Assembly: GCA_964369975.1 (NCBI GenBank)
Contig: CAYJFZ010000003.1
Location: forward strand, 166,269-230,268
Direction: 5' to 3'
DNA length: 64,000 nucleotides
Origin: RGIG3102 sp964369975
Lineage (GTDB): Bacteria; Bacillota; Clostridia; Oscillospirales; Ruminococcaceae
A program made the position numbers and the translations under genes. Under the pieces are notes generated by a model that worked only from the letters and a program-made list of their open reading frames with translations, made no database searches and had not been told where the DNA came from. Of this stretch, positions 58,067 to 64,000 are shown in pieces; the stretch's first letter is position 1; each line of letters opens with the position of its first letter.

Positions 58067-60455
58067 CTTCTATCTCCTCCCCTTTATGGAAAGTAAAGAG
58101 ATAAACTTGAGTTTCTTCCCAACTTTTCACTGTTAAATTGTCTCTAAATTCATTTTTGCAAAACTCATCGATTTCTTCATTTGAAAATAATACCTTATCT
58201 GAAATAATTGAAAAAACAATATTTTCATCTTGAGTGTAAATTTGCATTAATAAGTTTTTGCTTTTAATTGCTATCGCATTTTCAATAGCTATAGAAAATA
58301 AATGATAAATTGATAATATATCTTTTGATAATACATCTCCTTGATAACTATTGCCAATAGTTATATTCAAATTTATATCTTCGCTAAAACTACATACTTC
58401 TAAAAGAGCATTTTCTAAAGTGATGATGTTTTGCCATTGTTTATACAAAACATTTATCCTAAGCATACATTCTCTTTTCATCAAACAGGCATAAAGGCCT
58501 ATTGTACCCATGATTTTCTTTTTATTTTTGTTTGTTTTTAATTTTCGAGCTAAGTTTTGTATTTTTTCAGCTCCTGAATTTAGGATACTATCAATACTAT
58601 CATAGGCAGCCCTTTGAGCTGTAAGCGTTGCAAGGTTTGCCCTTACCTTGCTATTATTTAATAAAAATTCATTATTTTGCCTTATTATATCATTAACTTC
58701 ACCTAAATTTTGCCTTGCATTGTTTAGCGAAGTATAGTCTTCATAATATGAAAAATATCCGCCATCTATCGGCGTTGTTCTTTTAATAAAGTTATCATCA
58801 ATATTCTTTGTAACAAAAGAAGTATAGACTAAATTATTAGCATTATCTTTAATTTGCATAGCTAAATTAGAGTTTAGGAATAGTTTTTTATAGCCTATAT
58901 TATTTGGTATGAGTCTACTCATCATTAATGACTCTACATAAATAATAACTAAAATAGTAACAGCAAAGCCTATATCAAACTCCCTTATGAACACAACTCC
59001 ATTTATTCTTAAAACTGCATAAGTAAAAATCAATACGCTCGCTGAAAAAGGAAACAGAAGTTTTGATTTTTTAGGCGAAAGTATTGTTTTTGTAGTTAAT
59101 AATACAAGGGCAAAAAATAAACTCGCCGCCACCCAACTAAAAACTATAAAATAGCCTGTATTATAATCAAAGTTCGTTGTAGTGTGATCGTGTACTATAA
59201 AAACAAGCTCGTGAAAATTGTTTGTAAAAACAAATAGCAATAAAATCACGGTTATGCTTAAATATATCTTATAAATAGTGTTTGTAAATTTTATCGGAGA
59301 AATTCTACCTGTGTTTATTGAAATATACACTAAAATGGCAGGAGCTAATAAAATTGGGATATAATATGAATACCACAACAAACTTTCAATAAAATCTGAG
59401 GTACTGTTTAGTGATTTTAAAACGCTTGCTGTAGAAAAATATAATAGCAATAATAGGCCTATAACAATAGCCCCTCTTATTTTTTCATCAGTTATTCGCC
59501 TTTTGATACTCAATATGTAGCCAATTAAAAATACTACTAAAAAAAGATAAAATCCTGTGGTTTCAATAGTATTTGTAAAGCCATATAACCGTGTTTCAAA
59601 ACCTATTCTTCTTACATCTTTTCCTATTTGTGAAGTTGCGTAATTAAAAGAATTAATATCATCAACATACTGAGCATTTTCATACTCGCTTTCACTTGGA
59701 TAATATAGGCTATCGGCACTTCCATCTATTAATCTATACCCATTATTTATTAATTCATCGTTTAAATTCTCGCTAAAACTAATACTATCCCTATATACAA
59801 AAGCGCCATAATCAAACATTAAAGTCCCATCATCTGGGATGATTATTTCAAGATTTCTTCCACTTTTATTTAACTGAACTGCTACGCTATCAAAGGTAAC
59901 AATAATAGGCAAATCTAAATTTTGAGTATAAAATCTTGCTTCCTCGTTTATCATTTTTAAATCTAAGGCTAATTTTTGTGTATCAAATTCACCATATAAA
60001 GCGTTTGCCATAGCTAAAGTGATTTGATGCGTTTTCGGATACTCCCACATATTTTGTGCTACGAGTTTATCAAAATCAAAATTTATCTCTAAATCAGTTG
60101 TTAACAAATCGCTAAAAGAATTAATTTCTTCATTTGTTTGTGAGCGATCAACAGCGATTATAACTGTTTGAGTGAAATGCTCATAAAATTTATAGTCATC
60201 TTTCATTTTTAGTAAAGGTATTGCTATTTCTTCATATACTAAAACATTAACACCATTTTCAAAACTTCTTGTAGCAAAATCATATTCACTTTTTGTTAAA
60301 TCCAAATCAGGATTAGAAGTTTCTAAAGCTTTTATATACCCGCTTTCTGAGCTTTGGATTAAATAATTACTATTTTCTTTTTTAGAATTGTAAAAGGCGA
60401 ACATGGACATTACTACTAAAAAAATTGTTATAAAATATATTTTGTATTTGCCCAT
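58059..60455 (-). CDS. 7TM sensor protein with degenerate kinase-like C-terminus
   Basis: This 798-residue protein has one N-terminal helix (about 7-23), an extracytoplasmic domain of about 270 residues, then a helical membrane block (about 300-510) resembling the histidine-kinase 7TM sensory domain (TNNFHELVFIVHDHTTTNFDYNTGYFIVFSWVA). A PAS-like stretch follows. The C-terminal part has a GHKL-like N-box (FSIAIENAIAIKSK) but no visible phosphoacceptor His or glycine-rich lid. It may therefore be a sensory or inactive partner of the next gene's kinase. The extracellular domain is unrecognised. Confidence 0.7.
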   Translation of the reverse strand: MGKYKIYFITIFLVVMSMFAFYNSKKENSNYLIQSSESGYIKALETSNPDLDLTKSEYDFATRSFENGVNVLVYEEIAIPLLKMKDDYKFYEHFTQTVIIAVDRSQTNEEINSFSDLLTTDLEINFDFDKLVAQNMWEYPKTHQITLAMANALYGEFDTQKLALDLKMINEEARFYTQNLDLPIIVTFDSVAVQLNKSGRNLEIIIPDDGTLMFDYGAFVYRDSISFSENLNDELINNGYRLIDGSADSLYYPSESEYENAQYVDDINSFNYATSQIGKDVRRIGFETRLYGFTNTIETTGFYLFLVVFLIGYILSIKRRITDEKIRGAIVIGLLLLLYFSTASVLKSLNSTSDFIESLLWYSYYIPILLAPAILVYISINTGRISPIKFTNTIYKIYLSITVILLLFVFTNNFHELVFIVHDHTTTNFDYNTGYFIVFSWVAASLFFALVLLTTKTILSPKKSKLLFPFSASVLIFTYAVLRINGVVFIREFDIGFAVTILVIIYVESLMMSRLIPNNIGYKKLFLNSNLAMQIKDNANNLVYTSFVTKNIDDNFIKRTTPIDGGYFSYYEDYTSLNNARQNLGEVNDIIRQNNEFLLNNSKVRANLATLTAQRAAYDSIDSILNSGAEKIQNLARKLKTNKNKKKIMGTIGLYACLMKRECMLRINVLYKQWQNIITLENALLEVCSFSEDINLNITIGNSYQGDVLSKDILSIYHLFSIAIENAIAIKSKNLLMQIYTQDENIVFSIISDKVLFSNEEIDEFCKNEFRDNLTVKSWEETQVYLFTFHKGEEIEDV

Positions 60456-60493
60456 ACTACACCTCCTTATTTATAATTATATTAACATATTTT

Positions 60494-60521
60494 ATTGTAT
60501 CTATGCAACAATTATTTACAA
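60494..60521 (-). promoter_or_regulatory. Candidate promoter of the sensor-kinase-FRG operon
   Basis: On the minus strand TTGTAA (60521-60516), 16 bases and TACAAT (60499-60494) lie about 40 bases before the sensor gene, whose ribosome site is AAGGAGG. The rest of the 60456-60633 gap is AT-rich with no clear element. Confidence 0.5.
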
Positions 60522-60633
60522 TTATCGCCTCCACTTAAGCTTATATAAAATACGATTACTGATAAAAATTTTTACACCATTTAAGCGAATAAAAATAATA
60601 AAAATAAATCTCATATTTTAATAAGCAAAATAT

Positions 60634-60660
60634 AAAGACTATGTATTAAACATAGTCTTT
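60634..60660 (-). terminator. Hairpin after the 196-residue gene
   Basis: A 10-bp stem (AAAGACTATG with CATAGTCTTT) and a seven-base loop lie 13 bases after the stop of the leftward gene. The T-run is modest. Confidence 0.6.
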
Positions 60661-60672
60661 AAGCTATATATT

Positions 60673-61263
60673 TTATGCCCAAGGGTCTTTTTCATCTGGT
60701 TTTCTTATGTCAGGCAATAAGAAGTACTCCCATAAAAACCACTCGCCTGTAGATTCTTTTTGGCGAAGCTTTACCCCTCGCTTACTATCAGCGCCACCTG
60801 ACTGTAAAAATAATTGTATATACCCTTCTTTTATTAAGTCTTCACTATGAGGAGTTGTGTATACTTTTATTTTTAAAGGCATGCTCGGCTCGTAATTATT
60901 TTCAGGTGTTGCCCCTTCAAAAAATGAAAGTGCAAGATAGTCACTATCTCGAAATCTATCCCTTAAAAATTGAATTTCATAAGCTGATAAAGGTCTTGGT
61001 CCTTTAAGATAATTTAACATCTCTATACTTAAATTACTGCTTACAAGGTAAACACAAAGCGCTACAACTGTTAATGCCGCTATACTATTTGCATCTTTAA
61101 AGTTTGTAGTGTTCATATTTTTAAAGTCCTCTAAAGTAGTAGGAATATCCGCAATATCAATTGTTTCTTCTTTAGAATTAGATAAAACTTTATCTTGCAC
61201 ATCCTCCATAAGCCCTTGTGCTGTTTGTTCTGCTTTTTTCTTTAGTTTATCAAAAAAACTCAT
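60673..61263 (-). CDS. Hypothetical protein, 196 residues
   Basis: I do not recognise the family with confidence; the ending resembles DUF6935-type proteins. The start MSFFDKLKKKAEQTAQGL is an amphipathic helix with Lys/Ala repeats, followed by an acidic linker and a globular region with ALTVVALCVYLVSSNLSIEMLNYLKGPRPLSAYEIQFLRDRF. The C-terminus is Trp/Pro/acid-rich (GEWFLWEYFLLPDIRKPDEKDPWA). It follows the nucleotidase-type phosphatase by 11 bases and is last in the operon with pspA. Confidence 0.55.
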   Translation of the reverse strand: MSFFDKLKKKAEQTAQGLMEDVQDKVLSNSKEETIDIADIPTTLEDFKNMNTTNFKDANSIAALTVVALCVYLVSSNLSIEMLNYLKGPRPLSAYEIQFLRDRFRDSDYLALSFFEGATPENNYEPSMPLKIKVYTTPHSEDLIKEGYIQLFLQSGGADSKRGVKLRQKESTGEWFLWEYFLLPDIRKPDEKDPWA

Positions 61264-61274
61264 ATTAATCTCCT

Positions 61275-62741
61275 TTAATTTTTCGGTAGAATAGTTAGCC
61301 TATTATCCACCTTATAATGTCTGTTACCACTTGATATACCTACTTCTAAAACATTTAAGCAAGAAGCAGCTAATATTTTCGGCTTTTTAATTTTTTCAAC
61401 TTCACTATCACTTAAGTTAAAAAATTCTTTTATATTAATATAGTGAAACCCTTGCAAGGCGACTCCATAAATTTTTTCATTTTCTAAATCTTCATCATTT
61501 AAAGAAATTTCTACCATCTTTTGTAATTGCCTATCATAAACTATCCTAAAACCATAAGAGAATTGATAAAACTCAGTTTCTCCTTGATACGCTTCTTCTC
61601 TAAGTATAAAAGTAAAGATGTTTTTTAATTGCTTTCCTGTAAAAGGAATTAAATAAACTGCATCATCATAAGGAAAAGTTTCAAGTAGATCTTGCAATCT
61701 TATAATAGGACCTAAACTTTCAGTTCTTAAACTACCTGAGCCAATTAATACTATATCAACTCCAAAGGCATCTTTTAATGTATCGCAGAATAAGTTGCCC
61801 ATACTTGTTTCTTGTATCCTGCTTGGATGTGTAACAGCACTGGGCAGTCTTGATAAAATTCTGCCATATTTTTTATCTACAACATTTTGATAATTTTTAA
61901 TAATATCCTCAAGTGGCAAATCTCTCGGGCAAGTTTCTTGACAAATTTGAATTGTTTGCCATGTGTAGCTATCAATACTATTTGTATCCTTATCAATAAC
62001 TAAATCAAATCTTCCTATTTGATTTGTCCCTACACCTGCTTGCACTATTAGTATATCATTTACTTTGCAAGGCTCACTTAGAATAGTATGAGAATGTCCA
62101 CCAATAATGACATCAACACCCCATTCTGGTTTTAATTTTGTAGCTAAAATCTTGTCTTGCTCAAAGCCTATATGAGTTAATAAAACAGTAAAATCCACAT
62201 CGATAGTATTATAAACATCACATATTTTGCCGATTTCTTGTGCTGCTTCTCCTACATCAACAAAGGTTGAAACTATCTTATCTGCCTTAGTTTGATTTAA
62301 TACTTCCTCTGTGATTATTGCAATAAACAATATTTTCATGCCATCTTTTTCGATTATGTAATGGTCACGAAACAAACGCACCATATTAGTAGTTATGAAT
62401 AAATTAGCATTAATTATAGGAAATTTTGCGCATTTTTCTGTAAACAATAAATGTGGTATACCATAATCTACTTCGTGATTACCTATCGCCACTACATCAG
62501 GGGCAATTAAATTCATAATTTCAATAGTTGAAATACCTTTAAATTCAGAGTCGATAACAGAACCACGGAACATATCGCCGGCTATTGCATATATTACATT
62601 CTTTTCATCATTTCTTACTTTATTAATATAGCCTGAAAGCATCGAAACTCCGCCTACTAATTTATCATCAATTTTTTCTGCAAAAAAATCGCCGTGTAAA
62701 TCGTTGGAGTGCAATAAGGTTAATTTTCTTAAATCGCTCAT
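61275..62741 (-). CDS. Cytoplasmic 5'-nucleotidase/UDP-sugar-hydrolase-type phosphatase
   Basis: This 488-residue two-domain metallophosphoesterase has the di-metal motifs Asp14-Leu-His16 (HSNDLHGD), AGDMFRGS, AIGNHEVDYG, LLTHIG and IGGHSHT. A 5'-nucleotidase C-terminal domain (about 310-488) follows. Unlike most relatives it has no signal peptide and starts MSDLRKLTLLHSND, so it should be cytoplasmic. The substrate could be nucleotides or related phosphoesters. It lies 80 bases after pspA, with a hairpin between. Confidence 0.85.
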   Translation of the reverse strand: MSDLRKLTLLHSNDLHGDFFAEKIDDKLVGGVSMLSGYINKVRNDEKNVIYAIAGDMFRGSVIDSEFKGISTIEIMNLIAPDVVAIGNHEVDYGIPHLLFTEKCAKFPIINANLFITTNMVRLFRDHYIIEKDGMKILFIAIITEEVLNQTKADKIVSTFVDVGEAAQEIGKICDVYNTIDVDFTVLLTHIGFEQDKILATKLKPEWGVDVIIGGHSHTILSEPCKVNDILIVQAGVGTNQIGRFDLVIDKDTNSIDSYTWQTIQICQETCPRDLPLEDIIKNYQNVVDKKYGRILSRLPSAVTHPSRIQETSMGNLFCDTLKDAFGVDIVLIGSGSLRTESLGPIIRLQDLLETFPYDDAVYLIPFTGKQLKNIFTFILREEAYQGETEFYQFSYGFRIVYDRQLQKMVEISLNDEDLENEKIYGVALQGFHYINIKEFFNLSDSEVEKIKKPKILAASCLNVLEVGISSGNRHYKVDNRLTILPKN

Positions 62742-62767
62742 TTTACCTCCTTTAATATTTTTACTCC

Positions 62768-62799
62768 TACCCTATTAATTTATTAAAATTAATAGGGTA
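62768..62799 (-). promoter_or_regulatory. Perfect 13-bp inverted repeat between pspA and the phosphatase gene
   Basis: TACCCTATTAATT (62768-62780) and AATTAATAGGGTA (62787-62799) are separated by six bases. No T-run follows on either strand, so this is a strong RNA hairpin or an operator rather than a normal terminator. Confidence 0.55.
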
Positions 62800-62821
62800 A
62801 AGTAATAAGCAAAATACTAAT

Positions 62822-63505
62822 TTATTGTTTATCTAAGCCTAAAGATTTTTTCATCGCTTCTAATTCATCGTTTACATCTTTTGTTTCTTTTTCATACTTT
62901 TCGCTTAGTTGCTCAGCTGTATCTACTACCGGTGCATTTAATTCAGCTTTCGCATTTGCAGTATCTACCATTTTATCAATTTTTTCTTCATAGCGAGCTA
63001 TATTACTGAGCGCTGTATCAGAGTCAACTGATGAAGTATTAAATTCATTTACTTTTTCTTGTGTTTTAGCTAATGATATCTTTGCTTTTAATTCATCTCT
63101 GCGAGAATGCAAAGTGTTAATATCATCTACTAATTTATCGTGCAAAGTGCGCATTTTATCAGCATTTTGCTGTGCTGTTTCATAGGCTAATTTTAAAGTT
63201 TGTGATAGTTTTTCAACTTCTTGCTTTTTAGCTATGAACACCTTTGCATCACCTTCGTTACCCGCTGTTAATGCTTTTTTTGCAAGGGAAGTAAATCTTT
63301 CTTTTTCATTTAGATTTTCTTCATACATACGCTTTGCTCTGCTTTCATCTGCCATAATCCCAGCTGTTTCTTTTTTCACTTCATTTAAGTCTTCTACAGC
63401 CTGTCTTAAATACTCATCTATCATTTTTTCTGGGTTTTCTGCCTTATCAATTAAAGCGTTAATGTTTGCTGATAAAATATCACCTATTCTTGAAAATATA
63501 CTCAT
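62822..63505 (-). CDS. PspA/IM30 family membrane-stress protein
   Basis: This 227-residue protein is nearly all coiled coil. It opens with MSIFSRIGDILSANINALIDKAENPEKMIDEYLRQAVEDL, the IM30/PspA signature that forms the membrane-binding first helix. It probably assembles into ESCRT-III-like rods that protect or remodel the membrane. It is two bases after the 67-residue membrane gene. No PspF, LiaRS or PspC is adjacent. Confidence 0.93.
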   Translation of the reverse strand: MSIFSRIGDILSANINALIDKAENPEKMIDEYLRQAVEDLNEVKKETAGIMADESRAKRMYEENLNEKERFTSLAKKALTAGNEGDAKVFIAKKQEVEKLSQTLKLAYETAQQNADKMRTLHDKLVDDINTLHSRRDELKAKISLAKTQEKVNEFNTSSVDSDTALSNIARYEEKIDKMVDTANAKAELNAPVVDTAEQLSEKYEKETKDVNDELEAMKKSLGLDKQ

Positions 63506-63506
63506 G

Positions 63507-63710
63507 TTACTCTCCTTTTTTCTCTTCGTATTTTTTAGCTAATTCATCCGCACTTTCTTGCGAAAATTTTTCAAGCGGTTTACTTAGCATCTCATCGTAT
63601 TTCTTATCATCTTCTGATTTTTTATACATAGATACACTTTTAATAATAACTCCTGCACCTACTATTAAAATTAGTATACCTACGATTATTATAATAGTTA
63701 GAAAATCCAT
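63507..63710 (-). CDS. Small single-pass membrane protein before pspA
   Basis: This 67-residue protein has one N-terminal helix (TIIIIVGILILIVGAGVIIKS), then a charged Lys/Glu tail (YKKSEDDKKYDEMLSKPLEKFSQESADELAKKYEEKKGE) predicted to be coiled. It lies two bases before pspA, so it may recruit PspA to the membrane. That is an inference. No family is recognised. Confidence 0.65.
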   Translation of the reverse strand: MDFLTIIIIVGILILIVGAGVIIKSVSMYKKSEDDKKYDEMLSKPLEKFSQESADELAKKYEEKKGE

Positions 63711-63736
63711 ATAAATTCCTCTTTCATTATTATAAT

Positions 63737-64000
63737 TTACATATTAGTGCCACAGAACGGGCAATTTCCATTTGCATCAGGCGCTGTGCTTGCTTTACAA
63801 GCTGGACAAGTATTATCTTGCAACTGTGCTCCTTGTTGTGGGTATCCTTGTTGTGGTTGACCTTGCTGTGGGTAGCCCTGCTGTGGATAACCTTGCTGTT
63901 GATAGCTTTGTTGTGGTTGACCTTGCTGTGGGTATCCTTGTTGTGGATAGCCTTGCTGTGGATATCCTTGTTGTGGATAGCCTTGTTGTGGATAGCCTTG
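63737..64000 (-). CDS. QQGYP-repeat zinc-ribbon protein, N-terminus beyond window
   Basis: The minus-strand frame is open to the right edge and ends at TAA (63739-63737). The visible part is a run of QQGYP units with variants QPQQ and SYQQ, then a zinc ribbon with TCPACKAST and CPFCGTN at the C-terminus. Prion-like Gln/Gly/Tyr/Pro tails with zinc ribbons occur in several bacterial families, including SPFH-domain proteins. The N-terminal domain is outside the window, so the family is unknown. It lies 26 bases before the small membrane protein and pspA. Confidence 0.75.
   Translation of the reverse strand, partial: QGYPQQGYPQQGYPQQGYPQQGYPQQGQPQQSYQQQGYPQQGYPQQGQPQQGYPQQGAQLQDNTCPACKASTAPDANGNCPFCGTNM
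63831..64000 (-). repeat. 15-base tandem repeat encoding QQGYP
   Basis: At least eleven near-identical 15-base units run to the right edge. Each unit reads as Gln-Gln-Gly-Tyr-Pro or a one-residue variant in the open frame. Wobble changes (ctgctg/ttgttg) show the units have begun to diverge. The array continues past the window. Confidence 0.9.

Noticed and set aside
63831..64000. Short regular repeats as a CRISPR array
   Set aside because: The repeats are 15 bases long, contiguous without spacers and in frame for QQGYP, so they are coding tandem repeats.

Overview
The window is AT-rich chromosomal DNA with tightly packed, mostly operonic genes. The endospore genes (yqfC, yqfD, ylbJ, spoIIGA, sigE, sigG, ylmC/ymxH), the Clostridia-type families (DUF951, DUF4364, DUF4321, rubredoxin-first rubrerythrin) and the lack of respiratory-chain genes point to an anaerobic, spore-forming, low-GC member of the class Clostridia. 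I cannot name the genus. No tRNA, rRNA, insertion sequence, prophage or CRISPR array was seen. The largest gene-free stretch is about 285 bases (50313-50597), so no gap exceeds 300 bases.

Layout: 1-2771 holds sporulation genes yqfD (cut by the left edge) and yqfC, divergent from ylbJ and a small Cys-rich protein. 2810-9908 holds glyoxalase I, a small membrane protein, galT-galK divergent from an AraC-type regulator, an orphan sugar-binding-like lipoprotein, an rRNA uracil methyltransferase and a small methyltransferase. 10064-13622 has a PhnA-type zinc-ribbon protein with a possible 23-residue hydrophobic peptide upstream, oligoendopeptidase F, and a perR-rubrerythrin peroxide-defence operon. 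13673-17302 has an acetate permease, an S66 peptidase and rpsB-tsf behind a structured leader RNA.

17375-20174 is the spoIIGA-sigE-sigG-ylmC sporulation cluster. It has a textbook Spo0A-controlled promoter, and sigG appears to start at CTG. 20248-25099 is DUF951-prfA-sua5-coaE-slt-M18 peptidase. 26223-35401 is the division and cell-shape region: zapA, a U32 peptidase, DUF4321, maf, mreBCD and PBP2, then a MinD-like ATPase with no MinC or MinE, and methylglyoxal synthase. 35639-43628 is glycogen breakdown (glgP, GH13) and lower glycolysis (pgk, tpiA, gpmI) with a Rex-like operator. fsa and a DUF4364 gene follow, divergent from shared -35 bases, then a CydDC-like ABC exporter.

48923-64000 is the most accessory-looking part. 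It holds a GerMN-like lipoprotein; a compact Tat cassette (a Tat-exported, lipobox-bearing C_GCAxxG_C_C/FMN-binding protein with tatA and tatC); a MarR-controlled flavin/old-yellow-enzyme operon with a perfect 24-bp palindrome; and a four-gene operon of a 7TM kinase-like sensor, a histidine kinase, a LuxR-type response regulator and an FRG-domain protein. The right end has a leaderless 5'-nucleotidase-type phosphatase, PspA, and a zinc-ribbon protein with QQGYP repeats cut by the edge. The FRG two-component operon and the Tat cassette are the best candidates for under-described systems. Functions are inferred from sequence recognition alone; no database search was run.
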